Source: Oscillospiraceae bacterium
GTDB taxonomy: Bacteria > Bacillota > Clostridia > Oscillospirales > WRJC01
Assembly (NCBI GenBank): GCA_009780985.1
Contig: WQYZ01000015.1
Coordinates: forward strand, 1 to 41,534
Reading direction: 5' to 3'
DNA length: 41,534 bases
Under the pieces are notes generated by a model that made no database searches, was not told the origin of the DNA, and saw nothing but the letters and a program-made list of their open reading frames with translations. Numbering within the stretch: the stretch's first letter is position 1; every line of letters starts with the position of its first letter. Below are positions 1 to 9,262 of this stretch, piece after piece. Position numbers and translations under genes: made by a program.

Positions 1-771
1 AAACAGGTTTCTCAGGATGTAAACGGCGACGGAAAATATACTATAGACGATTTATACGGGTATGTTACCGATACGCAGAATCAGGTGGACGAATATGTGG
101 CGGCGTTTGACGTCCCGGTAACCGTGAAAGGCGACGACGGACTTCCGAAGTTTGTTATACAGGACGCGAAATTCTCTGATGCATATACAAAACTTTACGA
201 TTTTATGTGCAATAACCTGTCGACCTTTGCGGGACCGGATCAGCCTGTAACTACTGATATATACAGTATGTACAGACCGATATTCCAGAATCAGCGCGCA
301 TTGATTTTGGCCGAATATCTCGGCAATTCTTCTCAGATGAGAAACTACGATTTCGATTTCGGCATACTTCCGTTTCCGAAATACGACGAAAGTCAGGAAA
401 AATACAGGACGATGCCTCAAAACGGCTATACAATGTTCTGTATTCCTACTACGGTTCAAAATACTCAGAAAGTCGGAGCGGTAATTGAAGCGTTGTCGGC
501 GGAAACCCGCAAGAGCGTCCTTCCCGCATTTTACGATGTGGCTTTAAAGACAAAATATGCCCGCGATGACGACAGCGCGGCAATGATTGACATAATCAGG
601 GACAGCATAAGTTATAATTTCGGCATGGAATATGTTGTTCCGCTTGGAGGTCCGCATTTGGAATGGAGAACCTTAATCACAGCCAAGAATCCGAATATTA
701 CATCAGACGTCGAAAAAAAGATGCCGACATTCCAGAAGAATCTCGAAAAAGTCTTGTCAGATTATGAATGA
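1..771 (+). CDS. Extracellular solute-binding protein (ABC transporter), C-terminal part, truncated by window start
   Basis: Frame 1 is open from base 1 to the stop at 771; EF-hand-like DVNGDGKYTIDDL segment and SBP-like C-terminus. Confidence 0.7.
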   Translation, partial: KQVSQDVNGDGKYTIDDLYGYVTDTQNQVDEYVAAFDVPVTVKGDDGLPKFVIQDAKFSDAYTKLYDFMCNNLSTFAGPDQPVTTDIYSMYRPIFQNQRALILAEYLGNSSQMRNYDFDFGILPFPKYDESQEKYRTMPQNGYTMFCIPTTVQNTQKVGAVIEALSAETRKSVLPAFYDVALKTKYARDDDSAAMIDIIRDSISYNFGMEYVVPLGGPHLEWRTLITAKNPNITSDVEKKMPTFQKNLEKVLSDYE

Positions 772-790
772 AATATTGTCGTTTTATATA

Positions 791-1786
791 TCAGCATATG
801 CGGGGTAAACCCTCGCCGGAAAGCGGCGGCAATTTTCTTTTGCCGCCTATTTTTGTGTTCAGCGCAACGCCGTTTCCCTCTGCAAAACGTCCAATCAATG
901 CGGCATTTTCTCCGTATCTGCTTCTTATTATTATGCCCAATGCTTCGTCTGCGAATTGTTCCGGCACAACAATCATCATTTTTCCCTCGTTGCCCATGTA
1001 TAACGGATCCAAGCCCAGAATTCTGCATAACCCGCGCACTTCATCCGAGACAGGCAAACTATTTTCGTCTATCCCGGCTGACAGACCGGCGGCGTTTGCG
1101 GCTTCGTTTAAAACAGTTGCAAGTCCTCCTCGCGTAACGTCTCTGATACAATGCACCGGAATTGCGCTGTTTACCAGCGCATTTACAATTTCAGTAATCG
1201 GCGCGGCATCGCTTTGTATATTATTTTGTATCCCCATGCGCTGGGATAAAATACAGGCGTGATGATCGCCAAGATTGCCGCTCACCAAAATCGCGTCCCC
1301 TGCAACTATGTTATACACGCTTGCGTTCCCCGCTATACCAACGCCCGCCGTATTGATATACAGTCCACCGCCATTGTTGTTATTACCATTTTCTATAACT
1401 TTTGTGTCGCCGGTGACAATCAAAACCCCCGCCTCGTCCGCCGCTTCGCGCATAGACCGCGCTGCGGCGTCAATTATATCTGTGTCCGTATTTTCTTCGA
1501 TAATAAAAGACGCGCTCAGATACAGCGGGTTTCCGCCTGTAGTCAATAAATCGTTCACTGTGCCGCATACGGATAATCTGCCTATGTTGCCTCCGGGAAA
1601 AAACAGCGGGTTTACCACAAAGCTGTCGGTCGTAAACGCAAGACGCTGACCGGATTGTAAATTTAACGGCAGTACAGCCGCGTCTTCCAAACGCGCGTAC
1701 TCGTTTTGAAAATACTTCATAAAAATAGATTCTATCAATTCCGAGGTCTCTGCTCCGCCGTTCCCGTGGCTTAACTTAATTTTCAT
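791..1786 (-). CDS. hypE: Hydrogenase expression/formation protein HypE
   Basis: N-terminal LSHGNGGAETSELI, TGDTKVI, and the C-terminal PRIC tail typical of HypE. Confidence 0.97.
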   Translation of the reverse strand: MKIKLSHGNGGAETSELIESIFMKYFQNEYARLEDAAVLPLNLQSGQRLAFTTDSFVVNPLFFPGGNIGRLSVCGTVNDLLTTGGNPLYLSASFIIEENTDTDIIDAAARSMREAADEAGVLIVTGDTKVIENGNNNNGGGLYINTAGVGIAGNASVYNIVAGDAILVSGNLGDHHACILSQRMGIQNNIQSDAAPITEIVNALVNSAIPVHCIRDVTRGGLATVLNEAANAAGLSAGIDENSLPVSDEVRGLCRILGLDPLYMGNEGKMMIVVPEQFADEALGIIIRSRYGENAALIGRFAEGNGVALNTKIGGKRKLPPLSGEGLPRIC

Positions 1787-1795
1787 AATTATATT

Positions 1796-2833
1796 TTAAC
1801 TACCTCTCTTCCAGATTCCGCAGGCTCCCTCGGACGACACCATACAGGCTCCCACTGGATTCTGCGGCGTGCAGACTGTTCCAAAAAGCGCGCACTCGTC
1901 AGGGGAATTTCTGCCTAACATAACGTCCGCGCAGCGGCAGCCGTCCGGCAGTGATTCGTTGGCAGGCGATTCGTCAATGAGACTGTCGGCAGAAAAACGT
2001 GCGTACTCGCTTTTTAATGCGTAGCCCGAATTTTTTATTTCGCCTATGCCGCGCCAGAACGAATTTATTTTTACAAAATATCTGTCCAAAAGTTCAAGAG
2101 CTTTTGTTTGCCCGCCTTCCGTTACGACAGAAGGATAAAGATTTTTTACCTCATGCCGCACGATTTCTATTTGCCGCACGATTTCATAGACTGCTGTTAA
2201 AATATGCTCGGCTTCGAATCCCGCTATGACAAAAGGCTTTTTATATTTTTTACAGAGCGGTTCATAAGCCGCGCTTCCAATAATCGCGCTGACGTGTCCC
2301 GGACATAAAAACGCGTCAATTTCCTCGCTGACACAGATATAATCCAATACTTCCGGCATTGTTTTCAAAGCTGTACAGAGAGTAACATTTTGAATATTTT
2401 CCACAATCAACGATTGTATTAACGCCGCGTAAACCGGCGCAGTGGTCTCAAATCCTACTGCGGCTACGACAAACCGGATTTCGGGATATTCTTTTGCAAG
2501 CGCGATAACTTCGAACGGCGAATACATCAGACGCACCTTTGCGCCCCGCGCTTTTGCGTCCGCGAGAGATAGATGACTGCCGGGCACTCTGAACATATCG
2601 CCGAAACTTAATACTTCTGCTTCTTTTGCATATTCAATCAGCGCGTCTATAACGGACGGCGGCGTTACGCATACCGGGCATCCCGGTCCTGATACGAGCT
2701 TGATATTGGGTGATATAAGCGTCCTGATACCGTTTTTAAAAATAGACGAGGTGTGAGTTCCGCACACCTCCATAATTTTTATTGCTTTCCCTGAATAATT
2801 TTGCAGATATCTTATAATTTCGTTAAGGTTCAT
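1796..2833 (-). CDS. hypD: Hydrogenase formation protein HypD
   Basis: MEVCGTHT, SGPGCPVCVTP, GFETTAP, CPGHVSAIIG motifs. Confidence 0.97.
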   Translation of the reverse strand: MNLNEIIRYLQNYSGKAIKIMEVCGTHTSSIFKNGIRTLISPNIKLVSGPGCPVCVTPPSVIDALIEYAKEAEVLSFGDMFRVPGSHLSLADAKARGAKVRLMYSPFEVIALAKEYPEIRFVVAAVGFETTAPVYAALIQSLIVENIQNVTLCTALKTMPEVLDYICVSEEIDAFLCPGHVSAIIGSAAYEPLCKKYKKPFVIAGFEAEHILTAVYEIVRQIEIVRHEVKNLYPSVVTEGGQTKALELLDRYFVKINSFWRGIGEIKNSGYALKSEYARFSADSLIDESPANESLPDGCRCADVMLGRNSPDECALFGTVCTPQNPVGACMVSSEGACGIWKRGS

Positions 2834-3053
2834 GCGCAGATTCCTCTAATATTTTTAAAATATCCAGCATTTCCTCAGCCGGTTCTTTTTGCATAATCTC
2901 AATCGCACAGCCCGCGTGCACGAGCACGTAATCCCCGACTTTCGGCGACACGAGAGTTAAATTCACATCCATTTCGTTTCCCGAATATAAAACCTTGCCG
3001 GTACGGGCAGGTTCGTCAATTTCCAAAACTTCCATAGGCACCGCTATACACAT
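2823..3053 (-). CDS. hypC: HypC/HybG/HupF family hydrogenase assembly chaperone
   Basis: MCIAVPMEVLEID N-terminus with conserved Cys2, VGDYVLVHAGCAIEIM; true start is inside the 2823..3341 ORF. Confidence 0.95.
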   Translation of the reverse strand: MCIAVPMEVLEIDEPARTGKVLYSGNEMDVNLTLVSPKVGDYVLVHAGCAIEIMQKEPAEEMLDILKILEESAHEP

Positions 3054-3067
3054 TTTTCTTTCCGGCG

Positions 3068-5335
3068 TTACACGCCATACCTCCTGATTCCAATATATGC
3101 CTGCCCTAACGCCAGCCCGCCGTCGTTCGGCGGAACTTTCTCGTTTGTAAAAACACTGAACCCTAACGCGGCAAGCCGTTTTATTACCATTTCTAATAAA
3201 AAAGCATTTTGAAACACCCCTCCTGAAAGGGCGACGTCTTGAATATTTTCTTCTCCGCGCATTTGTATGCACATTTGCTCTATCATATCGCAGACGGCAA
3301 TATGAAATCCGAGTGCTGCGCCCTGAGGTTTTGCGAGACATTTCTGAAAAATATCGCTATAATCCCAGATATGCGTGCCGTTTCCGATATTTGCAGTTGA
3401 CGTAAAGCTCATATTCACCGGCGTTACGCCGTATTTTGCCTCATATTCGGCGGCGTACTGCAGACGCACGGCGCACTCGCTTTCACAACCGTTGATTTGA
3501 CAAATCCCCAAAACCGACGCAACCGCGTCGAAAAGCCGTCCCATACTCGAGGTAAGAAATGTATTGATATTGTGGTCAAGAGCAGATTTTATTATAGACA
3601 TATCCGGTGTAATCCCCAACCCATATAAATAACACATCGCCGTTTTGGCGGCATCTTCGGATGCGCTGTCCGAGCCTAAGATTTTTGCATATTTTAAATG
3701 TCCCAAACGGCGGCAGTTATCTTCTTCACAGAGCAGAAATTCGCCGCCCCAAATATTCCCGTCTTCACCATAACCGCTACCGTCAAATGCCACGCCCAAC
3801 ACTTTTGAAAGTCTGTGCTCCGCCATAACAGACGCAATATGCGCGTGATGGTGAAACACTTTAACCAGCGGGAGATTGCGTTCATATGCGAATTTTTTCG
3901 CAAACTCTGAAGAAAAATAACGCGGGTGAGCGTCGCATATCACGGCTTCCGGCTGTATTGCGAACAAATTTTCAAAGTCAGATATTTCGCCTTCATACTG
4001 TCCGAATACTTCCGCGTTCTCTAAATCGCCGATATACTGGCTTAACGTAAAAACATTATTTTTCAACAGTCCAAACGCGGACTTTAAATCGCTTCCGGCG
4101 CACAGTAGAGACGAACTATGTCCTCCAGTGTTTTCCAGAAACACCGGCAGAGGAGTATATCCTCTTGCTCGGCGTATAAATCGCAGTTTGTGCGATACAA
4201 CTTGTAAAACGGAATCTTCGATAGTCCGCACAATCTCACGGTTATGATACAGAACGTTTATATTGCCATTTGAAAACTCGAAAATTGCTGATTCATCTTT
4301 GATAATAGGCGATGAACTGCGGTTTGCACTTGTCATAATCAAGCATGGAATTTCAGCCAATAAAAGCGCCTGTAAAGGCGTATACGGCAGAAAACAACCG
4401 CATCGCCCGTCAGCCTCGTTTAACACTTCGCGCGCGAACGGGTTATTTTTCATTTTCAACAGGATAATCGGACGCGCGGGAGAAATGAGAAGTGTTTCTT
4501 CTTCTGGCGTAATTTCGCAGATTTTACTAATATCGGAAGTATCCCTGAACATAACCGCAAAGGGCTTTTTCTCGCGCCCCTTCAAAAGACGCAAGCGGCG
4601 CACTGTTTCGGCGTCATACGGTGAACACGCTAAGTGATAACCGCCTATACCTTTTATTGCGACAATATCGCCGTTATGCAAATCTTTCACGGCTTCGTCA
4701 AAAGCCTCGCTGCCTCTATAAATATTGTCTGCGCGTTTATAAAACAATTCCGGTCCGCAGTGATTACAGCAGATGGTTTCGGCATGAAACCGTATGTTGT
4801 CCGGCGTTTTGTACTCGGTTGAACAATCGTCGCACATCGGGAATACGTTCATAGACGTATTGACGCGGTCATACGGAAACGCTTTCAGCGCGCTGAATCG
4901 CGGACCGCACACAGGGCAGTTATTGAAATAATGCCGTTTACGGCGAATATTATTGTCGTCGAAAATCTCGGCTCTGCAATTATCGCACAACGCCAAATCA
5001 GGCGAGAAAAAACTCAATTCCGATTGCGGATTTTCACTCTCCATGCTCTCCACTATAATGAAATCGTTTGCTGTAAAAAGTTCGATAGGTTCTATTGCAA
5101 TACTCTCTATAAATGATCCTGCAGGCTTATTTTTCTTTATGGTTTCGATAAAATCCGTGAAATCCAAAAATGAATCAGCGGCGGCTGAAATTCTCACTTC
5201 GCCTGCGACGTTTTTTACAGTCCCGCGTATGCCAAACTTTTTCGCCTCGCGGTAAACAAACGGACGGAATCCCACTCCCTGAACTATACCCTGTATGGTT
5301 ATTTTATAACAGACCTCGCCTTGTTGTTCAGCCAT
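3068..5335 (-). CDS. hypF: Carbamoyltransferase HypF
   Basis: N-terminal acylphosphatase GIVQGVGFRPFVYREA, CxxC zinc-finger repeats, YrdC-like and Kae1-like domains (HHHAHIASVMAEH, GVAFDGSGYGEDG). Confidence 0.97.
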   Translation of the reverse strand: MAEQQGEVCYKITIQGIVQGVGFRPFVYREAKKFGIRGTVKNVAGEVRISAAADSFLDFTDFIETIKKNKPAGSFIESIAIEPIELFTANDFIIVESMESENPQSELSFFSPDLALCDNCRAEIFDDNNIRRKRHYFNNCPVCGPRFSALKAFPYDRVNTSMNVFPMCDDCSTEYKTPDNIRFHAETICCNHCGPELFYKRADNIYRGSEAFDEAVKDLHNGDIVAIKGIGGYHLACSPYDAETVRRLRLLKGREKKPFAVMFRDTSDISKICEITPEEETLLISPARPIILLKMKNNPFAREVLNEADGRCGCFLPYTPLQALLLAEIPCLIMTSANRSSSPIIKDESAIFEFSNGNINVLYHNREIVRTIEDSVLQVVSHKLRFIRRARGYTPLPVFLENTGGHSSSLLCAGSDLKSAFGLLKNNVFTLSQYIGDLENAEVFGQYEGEISDFENLFAIQPEAVICDAHPRYFSSEFAKKFAYERNLPLVKVFHHHAHIASVMAEHRLSKVLGVAFDGSGYGEDGNIWGGEFLLCEEDNCRRLGHLKYAKILGSDSASEDAAKTAMCYLYGLGITPDMSIIKSALDHNINTFLTSSMGRLFDAVASVLGICQINGCESECAVRLQYAAEYEAKYGVTPVNMSFTSTANIGNGTHIWDYSDIFQKCLAKPQGAALGFHIAVCDMIEQMCIQMRGEENIQDVALSGGVFQNAFLLEMVIKRLAALGFSVFTNEKVPPNDGGLALGQAYIGIRRYGV

Positions 5336-5964
5336 TCTGCCACCTCGTCAACTCCCTGCTCAGTTTTCCCGGAGACTTTAAAAACCGGCGCGGACGGATT
5401 TAATTTTTTTACGCCGCTTATAAAAAATTCCCAGTCGAAATCTATATAATTGCTCAAATCGTATTTATTCAGCAGAATTAAGTTAGCTTTTTCAAAGGCA
5501 AGCGGGTATTTGTACGGTTTGTCGCTTCCCTCAGTTATTGAAGAAATTAACAGTTTAATATGCTCGCCAATCATAAATTCGGCAGGACAAACCAAATTGC
5601 CGATGTTTTCGATAAACAAAAAACCGTTCTTAAAGTCTGTGCCGTCAAACGCGTTCTCAACAACAGGCGCATCCAAGTGACACGCTCCTCCGGTGTTAAT
5701 CTGCACGGTTTTTATACCGAGCGTTTCCAATTTCTTTGCGTCTATATCAGACTCAATATCTCCCTCAATCACATATACGGGCGCATTGATTTTTTCGATA
5801 ATTTTTATAAGCAATGACGTTTTCCCCGCGCCGGGCGCGCCCATTATATTAGTGCAGAAAATATTCCGTTCGCTCAGACGTTTGTTAAATTCAGCCGCCG
5901 ATTTTTCATTTTTGCTGTAGATAGATTCCATTACTTCTATTTTTTTTGTGATTATTTCGCTCAT
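5299..5964 (-). CDS. hypB: Hydrogenase nickel incorporation GTPase HypB
   Basis: GAPGAGKTSLL P-loop, EGDIESDIDA, GACHLDA and NLVCPAEF metal-site motifs; start MSEIITKK with SD gagga upstream. Confidence 0.96.
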   Translation of the reverse strand: MSEIITKKIEVMESIYSKNEKSAAEFNKRLSERNIFCTNIMGAPGAGKTSLLIKIIEKINAPVYVIEGDIESDIDAKKLETLGIKTVQINTGGACHLDAPVVENAFDGTDFKNGFLFIENIGNLVCPAEFMIGEHIKLLISSITEGSDKPYKYPLAFEKANLILLNKYDLSNYIDFDWEFFISGVKKLNPSAPVFKVSGKTEQGVDEVAEWLNNKARSVIK

Positions 5965-5976
5965 TGATTCCTCTTT

Positions 5977-6004
5977 GCGGGCGACCACATAAGATCGCCC
6001 CTGC
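5977..6004. repeat. Imperfect GGGCGA palindrome between the methyltransferase stop and the hypB start
   Basis: GCGGGCGA (5977-5984) / TCGCCC-ct-GC (5995-6004), about 10-nt loop. Confidence 0.6.
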
Positions 6005-6664
6005 TTATTTTGAGATAAAATCCAATCGGATAAATTGTTTTCCATTCGGTAAGTCGTATATAACCCGATTAAAACCCGAAAATCCGTTTTTATCCATTGA
6101 TGTTACAATCAAATCTTCATTTTCCTCTTCTCTCTGATCGACGATAATGTCAAAGACATGTTCAAATCCCGATCCTTGTGAAACAACAACCCCGTCTGGA
6201 TTTATTTGTATAACGCAAGAAACAATTTGCCCATGTTTCGGCAGACCAGCCATAATTTTTATGAAATTATCAAGGTGTATATGCTTGATTAATAAATTTG
6301 CAATAATCAAATCACATTCAGAAAGAATTTCGATAGATTCATTCGTATCTATCATTAAATCCAATAAAAAAAGATTTAATCTCGATTGTATGTCATGATA
6401 ACGCGACTTACATTCATTTAGAAAAGCTTCGTTTATATCAATGCCAATTACTTTAGCGATTTTACACGAAATGACATGCTCCAATCCATTTCCATTAGTA
6501 ATTCCTAATATTGCGACGCAAGAATTTGAACGATACTCCTGCGGAAGTAGTTCAAACTGCTCTTTAAATATCCGATTAAGCATTTGCGTTTGTTCTACTT
6601 TGGGGTGCGACATATGCGCGTCATAATCATTAGATGTAATGCTCCGCCAAGCGTTATCTTTCAT
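6005..6664 (-). CDS. Class I SAM-dependent methyltransferase-like protein
   Basis: VAILGITNGNGLEHV...VIGIDINEAFL motif I/II pattern; start MKDNAW preceded by gaggg. Confidence 0.75.
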   Translation of the reverse strand: MKDNAWRSITSNDYDAHMSHPKVEQTQMLNRIFKEQFELLPQEYRSNSCVAILGITNGNGLEHVISCKIAKVIGIDINEAFLNECKSRYHDIQSRLNLFLLDLMIDTNESIEILSECDLIIANLLIKHIHLDNFIKIMAGLPKHGQIVSCVIQINPDGVVVSQGSGFEHVFDIIVDQREEENEDLIVTSMDKNGFSGFNRVIYDLPNGKQFIRLDFISK

Positions 6665-6680
6665 AAACAATCCCTCTATC

Positions 6681-7013
6681 TCAATCTTCTACCTCGATAT
6701 GTTTTATATAAAACTCCCTGCCGATTTCCGTCGGTTCGCCCTCGCCGCCGCAGGGACATTCAAACGAAAACGGCTTGCGCTCAAAAAGCGCGCCGCAAGT
6801 GTTACACTTTAGCATCGGCTTAACAGTTTCTATTTCCACAGCCGCTCCTTCGCAGATTGTATTTTCGGCGATTATGTCGAAGTACAGCCGTATACATTCG
6901 CCTACAACGTCCGACGATTCGCCTATAACCAACACGATTTTATTAACGGGTTTACCGTCGGCGTATCTTTCAGCCGTTTCAATTATGCTTTGCGTGATTC
7001 CGTATTCATGCAC
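6681..7013 (-). CDS. hypA: Hydrogenase maturation nickel metallochaperone HypA
   Basis: MHEYGITQSIIETAE N-terminus, zinc site CNTCG...CPCGG. Confidence 0.95.
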   Translation of the reverse strand: MHEYGITQSIIETAERYADGKPVNKIVLVIGESSDVVGECIRLYFDIIAENTICEGAAVEIETVKPMLKCNTCGALFERKPFSFECPCGGEGEPTEIGREFYIKHIEVED

Positions 7014-7347
7014 CGGGCGTCACTTTATCTTTCGTCCGTTCATCTGAAGCGGGAGTGAGGTCCGGCTGCAGATGCAGGCACTTTTTCGGACACACTTCAG
7101 TGCACGCGCCGCATACGATACACTGAAACCTCGCAATTTCCCACTCTTTATTCTCTTTGCTTACGGTTATTGCATGGGTCGGGCACTTTCTGCCGCAAAT
7201 GCCGCAGAAAATACAATCGTTGATATCTATATGAAGATGTCCGCGCACCAACGGGTCTTTGGGCATCGGTTCAAACGGATATTTAAGCGTCGCCTCTTTT
7301 TTAAAAAGACTTGATAAAATTATTTTTGCAATCGGTAAAAAGCCCAT
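7006..7347 (-). CDS. echF: Ech-type hydrogenase ferredoxin-like subunit, 2x[4Fe-4S] (EchF-like)
   Basis: CIFCGICGRKCP and CIVCGACTEVCPKKC; position in operon; overlaps hypA start by 8 bp. Confidence 0.9.
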   Translation of the reverse strand: MGFLPIAKIILSSLFKKEATLKYPFEPMPKDPLVRGHLHIDINDCIFCGICGRKCPTHAITVSKENKEWEIARFQCIVCGACTEVCPKKCLHLQPDLTPASDERTKDKVTPGA

Positions 7348-7360
7348 TTAACCGTCCCCC

Positions 7361-8440
7361 CTACCTTTCCGTACAGCTTATGCACGGATCTATTGTTACA
7401 ATCAAAACCGGAACATCAGCTAATTCCACGCCTTTAAGCATTTCCAAAAGCGACGGCAGATTTGCGAACGTCGGCGTTCTTATTCTAAAACGGTCTAAAA
7501 ATTTTGTGCCGTTGCCTTTTACATAATACAAAACTTCGCCTCTCGGCTGTTCTAATCTTGCGAACGCTTCCCCACTCGGATTCCCCGTCACTTTTACGTC
7601 TATAGGTCCTTCCGGCATTATTTCCGCGCATTGCCTGACGATTTTAATTGCTTCGAAAATCTCGTTGATTCTGACTTTCACGCGTGCCATGCAGTCGCCT
7701 GCCAGATCTGTATGAATATTGAAATTTATATGCGAATACGCGGCGTACCCCGTTTTGCGCGCGTCTGTCATAATTCCGGAAGAACGCGCCATAGGTCCGA
7801 CTGCGCCAAGCGAAAATGCATTGTCATACGAAAGAGTTCCTACCCCTGTCAATCTGTGACTTACGGATTTGTCCGTCAAAAAAACCCGCGCAATCTCTTT
7901 AAGCCCTTCTTCTATTTTATCTATTATTTCAAGCAATTTCTTCATTTTTTCGCCGTCAATATCCTTGCGCACGCCGCCGACTTTGCAGACGGAAAAGATA
8001 ATGCGCCCCCCTGTGGTCATATCAAAAATATCTAAAATATATTCGCGCAGTCTCCAGCAGTGCATAAACAAACTCTCAAACCCAATTGCGTCGGCTAATA
8101 AGCCTAACCACAGCGTATGGCTTTGCATACGCGCGATCTCCGCCCAAAGAGTACGCAGAAATTCGGCGCGTTCGGGCAGTTTTATTCCCATTGACTGTTC
8201 GACTGCCATACTGTATCCCATGCCGTGCATGAAACTGCATATCCCGCAGATGCGTTCAGCTACGTATACATATTCCTGAAAGTCCTTTTTATCTACAAGT
8301 TTTTCCAATCCGCGGTGTATAAATCCGATTGACGGAATTGCTTCTATAACGACTTCGTCTTCCAATACGAGATCCAAATGTATAGGTTCAGGCAAAACAG
8401 GGTGCTGAGGTCCGAAAGGGACAATCGTACGCTTACCCAT
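7361..8440 (-). CDS. echE: Energy-converting [NiFe] hydrogenase large subunit (EchE-like)
   Basis: RICGICSFMHGMGYS (L1) and C-terminal DPCISCTER (L2) nickel ligands. Confidence 0.95.
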   Translation of the reverse strand: MGKRTIVPFGPQHPVLPEPIHLDLVLEDEVVIEAIPSIGFIHRGLEKLVDKKDFQEYVYVAERICGICSFMHGMGYSMAVEQSMGIKLPERAEFLRTLWAEIARMQSHTLWLGLLADAIGFESLFMHCWRLREYILDIFDMTTGGRIIFSVCKVGGVRKDIDGEKMKKLLEIIDKIEEGLKEIARVFLTDKSVSHRLTGVGTLSYDNAFSLGAVGPMARSSGIMTDARKTGYAAYSHINFNIHTDLAGDCMARVKVRINEIFEAIKIVRQCAEIMPEGPIDVKVTGNPSGEAFARLEQPRGEVLYYVKGNGTKFLDRFRIRTPTFANLPSLLEMLKGVELADVPVLIVTIDPCISCTER

Positions 8441-8804
8441 TACTGTTCGCCTCGCTTTCTTTATTTTCAGAGACAGCCGCCTGTGTCGGATTAAACGGCG
8501 TTTTCACCGCAGTCTCGTAAAAATGCCCGTGGAAATCAAGATTCATGTTTAAAACGTTAACCCCGAATAAATCTTTCATTTCATTTTCGTATAAAAACGC
8601 GTAAGAATAAATCCAGCTTACACTTTCCACAGTATCTGCAATATCTGAGTTAAAACGCAGAGTGACGAGTTTCTCGTCTTTCACGAAACTGTAAAGCAGA
8701 ATAAAATTCTGCAGCTTTGTGGCGCACATCTGCGCTAAACGATAACCGGCGTTTTTCATATCCAATACTTTATTCAATAAATCCACTTTTTCAATATCTA
8801 TCAT
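8433..8804 (-). CDS. echD: EchD-like subunit (NuoC/30 kDa-like)
   Basis: Short NuoC-like protein between echC and echE; SWIYSYAFLYENEMKDLFGV resembles the NuoC signature (ExE(M/R)xxDxFG). Confidence 0.85.
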   Translation of the reverse strand: MIDIEKVDLLNKVLDMKNAGYRLAQMCATKLQNFILLYSFVKDEKLVTLRFNSDIADTVESVSWIYSYAFLYENEMKDLFGVNVLNMNLDFHGHFYETAVKTPFNPTQAAVSENKESEANSNG

Positions 8805-8829
8805 TTCCTGACTTAATATACTATCACCC

Positions 8830-9243
8830 TCACTTCAGTTTATCCAATGCCTTTACGACGCCGTCAATAATAGATTCCGGACGCGCGGCACAGCCCGGCA
8901 CATACACGTCTACCGGAATCGCTTCGTTCACGCCGCCTATCACATTATAACATTCTTTAAATATTCCGCCTGTGCACGCGCAGACACCCACGGCGACGAC
9001 CGCTTTCGGATTCGGCATTTGCTCATATAACTGTTTTACAACTTTTATATTCTGTGCGTTAATGCTGCCCGTAATCAGCAAAATGTCCGCATGCTTGGGA
9101 TTTCCGGTGTTTATTGCGCCGAAACGCTCAATATCGAATAACGGGGTTAAACATGCCAATACTTCAATATCGCAGCCGTTGCAGCTGGAGCCGTCGTAAT
9201 GCAAAATCCACGGGGATTTTTTTGTATATTTAGATTTTGCCAT
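8830..9243 (-). CDS. echC: Hydrogenase small subunit (EchC-like/NuoB-like)
   Basis: SSCNGCDIEVLACLTPLFDIERFG, GVCACTGG, VYVPGCAARPE. Confidence 0.94.
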   Translation of the reverse strand: MAKSKYTKKSPWILHYDGSSCNGCDIEVLACLTPLFDIERFGAINTGNPKHADILLITGSINAQNIKVVKQLYEQMPNPKAVVAVGVCACTGGIFKECYNVIGGVNEAIPVDVYVPGCAARPESIIDGVVKALDKLK

Positions 9244-9262
9244 ATCTGTTATCTATCCCCCC

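Noticed and set aside
52-459. Minus-strand ORF 135 aa
   Set aside because: Antisense to the in-frame solute-binding protein; low-complexity basic composition, no recognisable domain
3054-3341. N-terminal extension of the 2823..3341 ORF upstream of HypC
   Set aside because: Overlaps the hypF 3' end out of frame, Arg-rich nonsense; canonical MCIAVP start is at 3053
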